A stretch of DNA of 8,431 bases, from NCBI GenBank assembly GCA_037133215.1, contig JBAXOM010000091.1, positions 1-8,431 on the forward strand. Reading direction: 5' to 3'. Each line of letters begins with the position of its first letter. Position 1 is the first letter of the stretch. The notes below the pieces were generated by a model. The model worked only from the letters and a program-made list of their open reading frames with translations. It made no database searches and was not told the DNA's origin. The translations under genes and the position numbers were made by a program. Source of the stretch: F1-60-MAGs149 sp037133215. GTDB lineage: Bacteria > Actinomycetota > Thermoleophilia > Gaiellales > F1-60-MAGs149. This document shows, piece after piece, positions 1 to 7,279 of the stretch.

Positions 1-2
1 CT

Positions 3-1259
3 CTACCCGACAAGCACGTTGCTGACCATCACCGCGGCAACGCTGCGGTTGGTCGCTGGGTCGATCAGCACGAGGCTGCCCATCGCTCGATTGTCCGCGT
101 ACGTCTCGAGTACCAGCGGCTGAGCCGCAAAGATCGAGACAACGCCGAGGTCGTTGGCTTCCAACACGTCGGCGGGAACGTGCTCCATCGTGTCGAGCTC
201 GAGGCGTTCGTGGAGTTCTTCGACGATGACAGGGACCGTCCGGGTGCCCTGTCGAGCCTCGAGGCGAGCGGGGATTGTCAGTGGCTGCTCGTCGAGCCAG
301 GCAACCGTCGCGCGAAAGCGAGTTGCGACGAGTGGCGGTTCGGCGGCGAGCGCGATCACATCGCCACGGGAGACGTCGATGTCGTCTTCGAGGTGGAGCG
401 TCACGCTGAGTGGTGCGCTGGCACTTTCGCGCTCGTCACCGAGCACGTCGATCTTGGCGATCCGCGATGTCGCGCCGGATGGCAGGGCCACGATCTCGTC
501 GCCGACGGTGACAGCACCACTGTCGATCCGGCCTGCGAGACCACGAATGTCATGCGTGCCTTCGTCGTGTCGAATGACCCACTGCACAGGCATGCGGAAA
601 GCCGTTTCGATGACGGGTGGGTCAAGGTCGTGGAGGACCTCCAAGACCGTCGGACCGTCGTACCAGGGAGTTTCGGGCGAGTGCTCGGTGAGGTTGACGC
701 CGTTGAGTGCCGAGAGCGGAATCGCAGTGATCCGCGGTCCGTCGATCTGAGCAGCGGACGCAACCAACTCGTCGGCGATCTCGATGAATCGCGCTTCGTC
801 ATAGTCGACAAGGTCGATCTTGTTGACGCAGGCGATCACGTCGCGCACGCCGAGCATGCCGCAGATCGCGAGGTGTCGACGCGTCTGCGCCGTCGTGCCG
901 TTCTTCGCGTCGACCAGCAGAATCGCGGCATCGGCGCCGGCAGCGGCCGTCACCATATTGCGCGTGTACTGCACGTGCCCCGGTGCGTCGCCAAGCAAGA
1001 TGCGCCGACCATTGGCATCGAAAGAGCGGTAGGCAACATCGATGGTGATGCCCTGCTCGCGTTCGGCGCGCAGACCATCCGTCAGTAGCGCTAGGTCGAT
1101 ACCTTTGCGACCACGCTTGCGACTGGCCTCTTCGACGGCTTCGATCTCATCGCCGCGTAGGTGCCCAGTCTCGTAGAGCAAGCGGCCAATCAGCGTGCTC
1201 TTGCCATCATCGACCGAGCCGACAGCAACGACGTGGAGCTTCGGGGTTTCGACTGGCAT
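3..1259 (-). CDS. cysN: Sulfate adenylyltransferase subunit 1, GTPase (CysN)
   Basis: This is the GTP-hydrolysing regulatory subunit of ATP sulfurylase. With CysD it turns sulfate and ATP into APS in the cytoplasm, using GTP hydrolysis to drive the reaction. The 418-residue protein shows the translation-factor GTPase signature: P-loop GSVDDGKST (14-22), a switch I region with EREQGITIDVAYRSF (66-80), DAPGH (91-95), the NKID guanine-specificity motif (146-149) and SAL (183-185). Beta-barrel domains follow from about residue 215. The C-terminal DPATNRSVAAVMV (400-412) resembles the end of other CysN proteins. It is shorter than the 475-residue E. coli CysN and has no fused APS kinase. Its ATG overlaps the cysD stop codon by one base (TAATG), and no good Shine-Dalgarno is visible, so translation is probably coupled to cysD. 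The stop codon lies 3 bases from the window edge, so the next gene of the operon is out of view. Confidence 0.96.
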   Translation of the reverse strand: MPVETPKLHVVAVGSVDDGKSTLIGRLLYETGHLRGDEIEAVEEASRKRGRKGIDLALLTDGLRAEREQGITIDVAYRSFDANGRRILLGDAPGHVQYTRNMVTAAAGADAAILLVDAKNGTTAQTRRHLAICGMLGVRDVIACVNKIDLVDYDEARFIEIADELVASAAQIDGPRITAIPLSALNGVNLTEHSPETPWYDGPTVLEVLHDLDPPVIETAFRMPVQWVIRHDEGTHDIRGLAGRIDSGAVTVGDEIVALPSGATSRIAKIDVLGDERESASAPLSVTLHLEDDIDVSRGDVIALAAEPPLVATRFRATVAWLDEQPLTIPARLEARQGTRTVPVIVEELHERLELDTMEHVPADVLEANDLGVVSIFAAQPLVLETYADNRAMGSLVLIDPATNRSVAAVMVSNVLVG

Positions 1260-2170
1260 TAGAAGTACCCGTTGCGCTTGCGGTCTTCCATCGCGGCTTC
1301 GGACGTCTTATCGTCCGCCCGCGAGGCGCCACGCTCGGAGACATCCGAGTTGCGGGTCTCCTCAATGACGGCCGCCACGGTCGCTGCGGTCGAGGCAATC
1401 GATCCGGTGCACGTCATGTCACCGACGGTGCGGAAACGCACGGTCTCGGTGAAGACCTCTTCGTGCGGCAGGCGCTCAATCTCTTCGACGGCTGCGAGCA
1501 GCATGCCAGCGCGAAGAAAGACCTCGCGCTCGTGCGCGAAGTAGATCGACGGCAGCTCGAGCCCTTCACGCTCGATGTAGGACCAGATATCGATCTCGGT
1601 CCAGTTCGAGAGCGGAAACACGCGGAAGTGCTCGCCGTTGCGGAGCTTCGTGTTGTAGATCGTCCACGGCTCGGGGCGCTGATTGCGGGGGTCCCACTGG
1701 CCGAAGGCGTCGCGATGCGAGAAGAAGCGCTCCTTGGCGCGGCTGCGCTCTTCGTCTCGTCGCGCTCCACCAAAGCAGGCGTCAAAGCGGTGCTCAGCGA
1801 TTGCGTCAAGCAGGGTCGTTGTCTGCAGCCGATTGCGACTCGCGTGCAGACCCGTCTCGTCTTGCACTCGGCCCTGGTCGATCGAGTCCTGCACCTTCGC
1901 GACGATCAAACGCTCGTCAACGTCTGTGGCGAAACGATCGCGGTACTCGATTACCTCGGGAAAGTTGTGCCCCGTATCGACATGCATCAAGGGAAACGGC
2001 AGCCCGGCAGGCGCGAAGGCCTTGATGGCAAGGTGGGCAAGCACGATCGAGTCTTTGCCACCGCTAAACAGCAACACGGGGCGCTCACACTCGGCGGCGC
2101 ACTCACGAATGACGTGGACGGCCTCGGCCTCGAGGACGTCGAGCGTGGTCATTTCTGTTAGCAAGGTCAT
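1259..2170 (-). CDS. cysD: Sulfate adenylyltransferase subunit 2 (CysD)
   Basis: This is the catalytic ATP-pyrophosphatase subunit of ATP sulfurylase, which adenylates sulfate to APS in complex with CysN. At 303 residues it is essentially the length of E. coli CysD (302). The PP-loop SGGKDS lies at 36-41. GGARRDEERSRAKER (134-148), RFRTVGDMTCTG (245-256) and the terminal MEDRKRNGYF (294-303) are all hallmarks of the family. The ATG was chosen because a GGAG Shine-Dalgarno (complement of 2179-2182) lies 8 bases upstream and because the start overlaps the permease stop as ATGA. A second Met at residue 7 is possible but less well placed. The gene sits third in the cysH-permease-cysD-cysN operon. 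Confidence 0.97.
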   Translation of the reverse strand: MTLLTEMTTLDVLEAEAVHVIRECAAECERPVLLFSGGKDSIVLAHLAIKAFAPAGLPFPLMHVDTGHNFPEVIEYRDRFATDVDERLIVAKVQDSIDQGRVQDETGLHASRNRLQTTTLLDAIAEHRFDACFGGARRDEERSRAKERFFSHRDAFGQWDPRNQRPEPWTIYNTKLRNGEHFRVFPLSNWTEIDIWSYIEREGLELPSIYFAHEREVFLRAGMLLAAVEEIERLPHEEVFTETVRFRTVGDMTCTGSIASTAATVAAVIEETRNSDVSERGASRADDKTSEAAMEDRKRNGYF

Positions 2171-3048
2171 GCGGGCAACTCCGGGTGGGTGAGGCGGATG
2201 CGGCGGTAGAGGGCGATGACGCCGAGGGCAACCACGGCAAACCAGATCACCAGACCGGCGGGTGGTAGTGGTAGACCGGCTTTAACGCCGAGCGAGCCAG
2301 CTGCAGCCAGAAGGACTCCTGCAAGCGCACAGCGCAACGCGAGCGCTGGGAGTTTGACCGAAATCTTGGCACCAACGAGAACGCCGGGAATCGAACCAAC
2401 CAAGAGCAACCCAGCAAGACCAAAGTCCACGTTGCCAAGGATGATGTTGCCGATCGAGGCCGCCCAGAGCAGCAGAGCGGCGTGGAAGACGTCGGTGCCG
2501 ACCACGCGGTGTGGCGCCAACTGGAACACGGCAATCAAAAGCAGTGCGAGTACCGCGCCACTGCCAGCCGACGTCAGACCGAGCACGAAGCCGACAAGCA
2601 GCCCAGAGATGATCGCGGCGACCCACTGGTTTTTCGGCGCGCGCTCGGGACGTAGCGGCGGCGGAAACAGCGTCTGCCAAAGCATCGCTATGCCACAGAT
2701 TGCAATCGCGATCGCCACCACGATGATTAGTGGTGTGTCGATTGCAAAGCCGACGTGATCTTTGAGGTAGCTGAGCAAGAACACTGCGCCCAGTGCTGCT
2801 GGGACACTGCCAACGGCGAGTTGCAGCGACAGTCGCAGGTCGACGGTGCTCTTCTTGAAGTGGCTCGCGCCGCCAACCGTCTTGGTGACTGCTGCGTAGA
2901 AGAGGTCGGTACCGATTGCACTAACCGGCGGGACGCCCGCCACGATGACGAGCAACGGGGTCATGATCGAGCCGCCACCGACGCCTGTGGCACCGACGAG
3001 CAGGCCCACGCCGACGCCGAACATAATCATCAAAAGTTCGTGGTTCAT
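2167..3048 (-). CDS. TauE/SafE (TSUP) family sulfur-anion permease
   Basis: This is an inner-membrane permease of the TSUP family, whose members move sulfite, sulfate, sulfoacetate or related anions. The 293-residue protein has about 8-9 hydrophobic segments and the internal duplication typical of the family. The first half has GATGVGGGSIMTPLL (19-33) followed by GTDLFYAA (46-53). The second half has GLTSAGSGAVLALLL (157-171) followed by GTDVFHAA (184-191). The frame is open 11 codons further upstream, but the ATG at 3048 is preferred: a strong GGAGGG Shine-Dalgarno (complement of 3057-3062) lies 8 bases before it, and it overlaps the cysH stop as ATGA. Placement between cysH and cysD ties it to sulfate assimilation, either as the sulfate importer (as proposed for the TSUP protein CysZ in the Corynebacterium cys operon) or as a sulfite safety valve. 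The sequence does not decide the direction of transport. Confidence 0.9.
   Translation of the reverse strand: MNHELLMIMFGVGVGLLVGATGVGGGSIMTPLLVIVAGVPPVSAIGTDLFYAAVTKTVGGASHFKKSTVDLRLSLQLAVGSVPAALGAVFLLSYLKDHVGFAIDTPLIIVVAIAIAICGIAMLWQTLFPPPLRPERAPKNQWVAAIISGLLVGFVLGLTSAGSGAVLALLLIAVFQLAPHRVVGTDVFHAALLLWAASIGNIILGNVDFGLAGLLLVGSIPGVLVGAKISVKLPALALRCALAGVLLAAAGSLGVKAGLPLPPAGLVIWFAVVALGVIALYRRIRLTHPELPA
2179..2182 (-). promoter_or_regulatory. Ribosome-binding site of cysD
   Basis: The minus strand reads GGAG within the 3' end of the permease gene, 8 bases before the cysD ATG. The spacing matches that of the permease and cysH sites, which supports all three chosen starts. Confidence 0.6.
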
Positions 3049-3779
3049 GCGACCGGCCCTCCAGCCGGGTGGAGACCGCACTCAGTCTTTTCGGAGTTCG
3101 CCCAGCGGCCCTCGCGACCGGCTCCAGGCTTCGTGCAATGTGTGCAGCCAATCGACGAGTAGCCTGCGGCGTGCAGCGGATTGACAGGTAGGTCGCGCTC
3201 GTTGATGTAGGCCCAGACGTCGTCGAGTGTCCAATCGGCGAGTGGGCTGATCTTCCAGATCCCTCGCGCCTCGTCGTACTCCACCTTGCGCGTGTTGGCG
3301 CGGGTGGGAGCCTGATCACGACGCAGGCCGGTGATCCACGCATCAAGCGCACCGAGCGCACGGCCGAGTGGCTCGACTTTGCGGATGCCACAGCACGCGT
3401 TCGGGTCGGTCTCCCAGAGCCGGTCGCCATGCGCGGCCGCCTGCTCGTCGAGCGTCGGTCCGTGAAACGACTCGACTTTGGTGTTGTAGCGCTGTTCGAC
3501 GGTCTGCCAAAGCGCGTAGGTCTCGGGGAAGAGGACACCGGTGTCGAGCGCGAAGACGCGCGTGTCGGCGCGAGCGGCAAACGCCATCTCGAGCAAGACC
3601 GATTCCTCCTGCTGGAAGGAACAGGCGAGCGCAATGCCTGGCTGGAATGCCTCGAGTGCGGCCGCAATGATCACGTCGGCAGTCAGAAGTTCCGCCTCGT
3701 CGGGCGTAAATGGCAAGGGGTTAATGGGTGTCATCTGCGTCGAAAGAGAGCGGCCTGCTCTCACACGTTCTAGAAGCAT
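3045..3779 (-). CDS. cysH: Assimilatory APS reductase (CysH, iron-sulfur type)
   Basis: This cytoplasmic enzyme reduces adenylyl sulfate to sulfite and AMP with thioredoxin-type electron donors. The 244-residue protein has the PP-loop-like CSFQQEESVLL (53-63), a Cys-Cys pair (129-130, in NACCGIRKVEPL) and Cys-x-x-Cys (212 and 215, in IGCTHC). These four cysteines ligate the [4Fe-4S] cluster of APS-type reductases and are absent from the PAPS-type enzyme of E. coli. The catalytic Cys is 234 in KTECGLH (231-237). The cluster motif and the lack of cysC nearby argue for APS rather than PAPS as substrate. The start used here has an AGGA Shine-Dalgarno (complement of 3788-3791) 8 bases upstream, the same spacing as in the next two genes of the operon. 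An alternative ATG at 3734 (residue 16, MTPINPLPF) has no visible Shine-Dalgarno. It would drop an Arg-rich lead peptide whose DNA contains a perfect hairpin, so the start is the least certain part of the call. Confidence 0.93.
   Translation of the reverse strand: MLLERVRAGRSLSTQMTPINPLPFTPDEAELLTADVIIAAALEAFQPGIALACSFQQEESVLLEMAFAARADTRVFALDTGVLFPETYALWQTVEQRYNTKVESFHGPTLDEQAAAHGDRLWETDPNACCGIRKVEPLGRALGALDAWITGLRRDQAPTRANTRKVEYDEARGIWKISPLADWTLDDVWAYINERDLPVNPLHAAGYSSIGCTHCTKPGAGREGRWANSEKTECGLHPAGGPVA
3057..3062 (-). promoter_or_regulatory. Ribosome-binding site deciding the permease start
   Basis: The minus strand reads GGAGGG here, 8 bases before the ATG at 3048 and inside the last codons of cysH. 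It fixes the permease start at the ATGA overlap rather than at the upstream in-frame ATG at 3081. It also lets ribosomes finishing cysH re-initiate directly. Confidence 0.75.
3746..3762 (-). repeat. Perfect 6-bp inverted repeat in the cysH 5' end
   Basis: On the minus strand GAGAGC and GCTCTC are separated by the 5-base loop AGGCC and followed by TTTCG. If cysH starts at 3779 the hairpin lies in codons 6-12. If it starts at 3734 it lies in the leader, 11 bases before the ATG. The short T tract is too weak to call it a terminator. It could be an mRNA control element or chance. Confidence 0.4.
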
Positions 3780-3806
3780 ACCTTATGTCCTGTAATGGTA
3801 TTGCTT
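3774..3806 (-). promoter_or_regulatory. Inverted repeat enclosing the cysH ribosome-binding site and start codon
   Basis: On the minus strand AAGCAATACC (3806-3797) pairs with GGTATGCTT (3782-3774) apart from one unpaired A. They are separated by 14 bases that contain the AGGA Shine-Dalgarno, and the cysH ATG (3779-3777) lies inside the second arm. Folded as RNA, the start codon is base-paired and the ribosome site is in the loop, which could throttle cysH translation. If transcription instead starts inside the repeat, it would act as a DNA operator over the promoter. No known riboswitch or regulator box is recognised. Confidence 0.45.
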
Positions 3807-3821
3807 ATAACAAACCGTTAT
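3807..3821. promoter_or_regulatory. Palindrome ATAAC-N5-GTTAT, possible operator upstream of cysH
   Basis: This is a perfect 5-bp inverted repeat with a 5-base spacer (AAACC on the plus strand), directly abutting the inverted repeat at the cysH start. It is the most AT-rich spot of the divergent intergenic region. On the minus strand a TATAAG hexamer (3809-3804) overlaps one arm and could be a -10 element for the cys operon, although no convincing -35 is seen. A dyad of this size near a sulfur-assimilation promoter would suit a dimeric repressor such as an Rrf2-family protein, but the match to any known consensus is not established. Confidence 0.35.
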
Positions 3822-3850
3822 CGATCAGCGTTTCACCTATTCGATTTCTG

Positions 3851-3870
3851 ATCCCTGCCAGAGCGGGGAT
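3851..3870. repeat. Inverted repeat ATCCC-N10-GGGAT between the divergent genes
   Basis: Perfect 5-bp arms (3851-3855 and 3866-3870) are separated by 10 bases, one helical turn centre to centre plus a few bases. It lies 15 bases upstream of the putative -10 box of the aminotransferase gene, where an activator or repressor could sit. Short arms of this size also occur by chance. Confidence 0.25.
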
Positions 3871-3880
3871 GCCTGAGCCG

Positions 3881-3897
3881 CCGGTATCGTCTCGTTC

Positions 3898-3898
<1 letters not shown>
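3881..3898 (+). promoter_or_regulatory. Putative leaderless promoter -10 box of the aminotransferase gene
   Basis: CCGGTATCGTCT starts at 3881. Its TATCGT hexamer (3885-3890) ends 7 bases before the GTG start, which puts the expected transcription start at or next to the start codon. No Shine-Dalgarno precedes the GTG, as expected for a leaderless mRNA. The same box occurs at the identical offset before the P1 peptidase gene at the other end of the window. No good -35 hexamer is visible. Confidence 0.45.
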
Positions 3899-5079
<1,181 letters not shown>

Positions 5080-5081
5080 CC

Positions 5082-6260
5082 ATGGCTGATACGCCAACCC
5101 TAACTCTCGAGAACTGGCTCTGGGACATGTACGGCTCGCGGTCGTTGCAGCGCACGGCAGAGTTTCGCCCAACCGCGACGATCAGCCGTGGCACGGGGCC
5201 CGTACGAGAACTGCCCCTCACACCGATCGAGCTTGGGCACCTCACACTCAAATCGCGTACCGGCGAGATGATCACGCTCGACCAGCACCTCGAGACATCA
5301 GCTACCGAAGGCCTCGTCGTGATCCAGGACGGATCGATCGTCTACGAGCGCTACCTCAACGGCCTTCAGCCCGATACGCGCCACCTGCTCGCGAGCGTGA
5401 CGAAGTCGATGTGCGCAACCCTCCTCGGCATCGAGATCGCCAAGGGCACGTTGGCGCGCGAGGCGCTCGTCGCCGACGTTGCGCCCGAGTTCGTAGGCAC
5501 GAGCATCGCCGATGCGACGGTGGGCCAGGTCATCGACATGACGGCCGGCACCGCTTTCGAGGAGATGCACGACACGCTCTCGGAGCAAGGCCAAGTCTCG
5601 GACGTCACGCGCTTCATGCAGCAGGCGGGCACGCTCCCGCTCGGTGGCGAGGAGCCGATCGGCACGCTCGCACTGTTTCGCCAGTTTGGGCTCGCCTATC
5701 CCCATGGCGACCACTTCGAATACCGCACGCCTCTGACCTGCGCGATGGGTCGCATCCTCGAGGTCGCGACTGGTCGACCGTACGTCGAACTCTTCTCCGA
5801 CGAGGTCTGGTCGCAACTCGGCATGGAACACGACGCGGCGATCCTCGTCGATACGGTCGGCTTCCCCTTTACGGGCGGTGGCATGCTCGCGACGCTGCGC
5901 GACGTCGCACGCTACGGACTGGCCCACCTCAACAATGGTGTCGTCGAAGGGCGTCAGGTAATCCCGACCGATTGGATCGCCTCAACGCGCGATGGCCACG
6001 ACAACACGCGTCGCGCCTTTGCACGCTGCCCTCAGCTGACCGAGCAGGACCTCGCCGGTTGGTCCGAGTATCGCAACGCATTCTGGGTCGTCGAGCCCGG
6101 CTGCATCTATGAGGCGCTCGGACTGTTTGGCCAGGTCTGCCGCATCAACACCGAGACGCGCACGGTGATTACCCGCTTCTCTGCACAGCCGATGGCTGAG
6201 CGGACCGAGATCGGGTTCGAGACGTACCGCGCGCACGCTGCCATCGAGGCAGCACTCTGA
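5082..6260 (+). CDS. Serine hydrolase of the beta-lactamase / 6-aminohexanoate-dimer hydrolase (NylB-like) family
   Basis: This penicillin-recognising-fold serine hydrolase of 392 residues most resembles class C beta-lactamase relatives that cleave amides or esters. The nucleophile and general base are S105 and K108 in SVTK. The Tyr motif is Y214 in FEYRTPLTC, followed by the family-typical GRILEVATGRPY (223-234) and FTGGGMLATLRDVARYG (263-279). The C-terminal ALGLFGQ (345-351) matches the G-x-x-GQ segment seen in NylB-like enzymes. There is no signal peptide or lipobox, so it is probably cytoplasmic and unlikely to be a cell-wall enzyme or a secreted beta-lactamase. The ATG starts 2 bp after the aminotransferase stop without a Shine-Dalgarno, so translation is probably coupled. 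The pairing suggests that the hydrolase releases an amine or amino acid from an amide and the aminotransferase then uses it; this is inference, and the substrate is unknown. Confidence 0.88.
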   Translation: MADTPTLTLENWLWDMYGSRSLQRTAEFRPTATISRGTGPVRELPLTPIELGHLTLKSRTGEMITLDQHLETSATEGLVVIQDGSIVYERYLNGLQPDTRHLLASVTKSMCATLLGIEIAKGTLAREALVADVAPEFVGTSIADATVGQVIDMTAGTAFEEMHDTLSEQGQVSDVTRFMQQAGTLPLGGEEPIGTLALFRQFGLAYPHGDHFEYRTPLTCAMGRILEVATGRPYVELFSDEVWSQLGMEHDAAILVDTVGFPFTGGGMLATLRDVARYGLAHLNNGVVEGRQVIPTDWIASTRDGHDNTRRAFARCPQLTEQDLAGWSEYRNAFWVVEPGCIYEALGLFGQVCRINTETRTVITRFSAQPMAERTEIGFETYRAHAAIEAAL

Positions 6261-6289
6261 CGTCGGGTAAACGACGCGCGACACTCGCG
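6261..6289 (+). terminator. Two small tandem hairpins after the hydrolase gene, possible terminator
   Basis: Directly after the TGA, CGTCG-N6-CGACG (6261-6276) is followed by CGCGA-CAC-TCGCG (6277-6289). Both have perfect 5-bp stems. The nearest T run (6302-6305) is 12 bases further on, so this is not a canonical intrinsic terminator. It may weakly separate the hydrolase from the SDR gene, which has its own promoter-like sequence. Confidence 0.3.
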
Positions 6290-6311
6290 GACGGCTCGCT
6301 GTTTTGCCCTC

Positions 6312-6320
6312 TGGTATCAT
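6312..6320 (+). promoter_or_regulatory. Putative extended -10 promoter element of the SDR gene
   Basis: TGGTATCAT is a good extended -10 (TGnTATnAT) in an otherwise GC-rich 97-bp gap. It would start an mRNA near 6327, about 30 bases before the GTG. The motif shares GGTATC.TC with the box before the aminotransferase gene. No clear -35 is seen, which an extended -10 can tolerate. Confidence 0.4.
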
Positions 6321-6346
6321 CGAATAAATCGACCTCAGCACCTTCG

Positions 6347-6352
6347 AAAGGA
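6347..6352 (+). promoter_or_regulatory. Ribosome-binding site deciding the SDR GTG start
   Basis: AAAGGA lies 5 bases before the GTG at 6358. It is the only good Shine-Dalgarno among the plus-strand genes here and supports the GTG start. That start also places the TGTSSGIG cofactor motif at the usual distance from the N-terminus. Confidence 0.6.
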
Positions 6353-6357
6353 ACCAC

Positions 6358-7227
6358 GTGGCCACGCAACACAACCACATCCTGATCACGGGTACCTCCT
6401 CTGGGATCGGCAAGGCAACGATGGAAGCAGCGCTCGAAGCCGGCTACCACGTCTTCGCTGGTGATCGCTCTGTGGAGACGAATGAGCAGCCCGGCGAGCA
6501 GGACAATCTGACGCGGCTCCACCTCGACATTACGAACGATGACGATATCGCCGCCGCTGCCGCCGTGATCTTGAACCACGTTGGCGATGCCGGTCTCGAC
6601 GGCCTCGCGAATATCGCTGGCATCGGCATTCCTGGTCCACTCGAGACCCTCCCGATCAGCGCGCTACGAGCCTCATTCGCCGTTGATGTCTTTGGCCAGA
6701 TCGCACTGACACAAGCACTACTGCCATCGATTCGCAGCGCACAGGGACGCATCATCTTTATCGGCTCAATCGGTGACCGCGTCACAATTCCGTTCATGGG
6801 CGCGCTCACGGCCGCTAAGTCGGCGATCGCCTCACTGAACGACACACTGCGTCAGGAGCTCGCCCCTTGGGGCATCGAAGTGATTCTGGTCGAGCCGGGC
6901 TTCATCAAGACGGGCGCCAACGAGACGTCAAAGGCGATGATCGATAAGGTCAGCGAGAACTTCACCCCGACGCAGGCCGCCCTCTACGGGGAAACATTCA
7001 AGAAGTTCACTGACGCGGGCTATAAGACGCAGGAGGCCGGTAGCCCACCGGAGGGTGTGGCTAAGACGATCCTTGAAGCACTGACGACGAAACACCCTAA
7101 AGCGCACTATCTCACTGGCTCCAAAGCACACCTCATGGCCGCGGTAGGAAAGTTGCCAGCGAGCGTGCAGGACGCCGGCAAGCGAAAGATGTTTGATCTA
7201 CCCGACAAGGGCGAAAAGGTTGAGTAG
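6358..7227 (+). CDS. Short-chain dehydrogenase/reductase (SDR) family protein lacking the catalytic Tyr
   Basis: This is a classical SDR Rossmann protein of 289 residues, probably cytoplasmic. The cofactor motif TGTSSGIG is at 11-18, LDIT at 56-59, the NAG-equivalent NIAG at 85-88, and the active-site Ser is expected at S137 in FIGSIGD. PWGIEVILVEPGFIKT (170-185) is typical of the retinol-dehydrogenase/carbonyl-reductase-like branch. The usual YxxxK signature is changed. Lys154 is present in GALTAAKSA, but the Tyr position (150) is Leu, encoded by CTC at 6805-6807, with no nearby tyrosine to substitute. Cofactor binding should survive, while normal oxidoreductase chemistry is doubtful. It has its own ribosome site and a promoter-like box 97 bp after the hydrolase gene, so it may be a separate unit or a weakly coupled third gene. 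The substrate is unknown. Confidence 0.88.
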   Translation: MATQHNHILITGTSSGIGKATMEAALEAGYHVFAGDRSVETNEQPGEQDNLTRLHLDITNDDDIAAAAAVILNHVGDAGLDGLANIAGIGIPGPLETLPISALRASFAVDVFGQIALTQALLPSIRSAQGRIIFIGSIGDRVTIPFMGALTAAKSAIASLNDTLRQELAPWGIEVILVEPGFIKTGANETSKAMIDKVSENFTPTQAALYGETFKKFTDAGYKTQEAGSPPEGVAKTILEALTTKHPKAHYLTGSKAHLMAAVGKLPASVQDAGKRKMFDLPDKGEKVE

Positions 7228-7279
7228 TGGACTCGGCGGGAAGCCTGGCGCTCGCCTCACACGCGCTTAGACCCAGCAG

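Noticed and set aside
975..989. DAPGH instead of DTPGH in the CysN G3 motif, as a possible defect
   Set aside because: The second residue of this motif varies among translation-factor GTPases (EF-Tu has DCPGH), so Ala is not evidence of inactivity.
180..1088. Long open frame (302 codons) on the plus strand antisense to cysN
   Set aside because: It is a GC-rich shadow of the clear CysN coding frame. Its product shows no recognisable motifs and it has no ribosome site.
3..1259. CysN shorter than the E. coli protein, as a possible truncation
   Set aside because: The GTPase core, barrel domains and typical C-terminal segment are all present. Shorter CysN proteins are normal outside the gammaproteobacteria.
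1463..2161. Plus-strand open frame of 232 codons antisense to cysD
   Set aside because: The opposite strand encodes CysD with all family motifs. The antisense product is low in recognisable structure and is a frame shadow.
3049..3081. In-frame upstream extension of the permease by 11 codons
   Set aside because: The strong GGAGGG site and the ATGA overlap support the ATG at 3048. The extension encodes a hydrophilic stretch inside the cysH end.
5298..5927. Minus-strand open frame of 209 codons within the serine hydrolase gene
   Set aside because: Its charged, unstructured composition is typical of the complement of GC-rich code. The plus-strand hydrolase is unambiguous.
5411..6112. Plus-strand open frame of 233 codons overlapping the hydrolase in another frame
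   Set aside because: It is Arg/His-rich with no family motif, and is a +1/+2 frame artefact of high GC at third positions.
7228..7279. Possible bidirectional terminator between the convergent SDR and P1 peptidase genes
   Set aside because: The best fold is GGCG...CGCC (7235-7256) with a 3-bp inner stem and a bulge. There is no T tract on either strand, so it is too weak to call.
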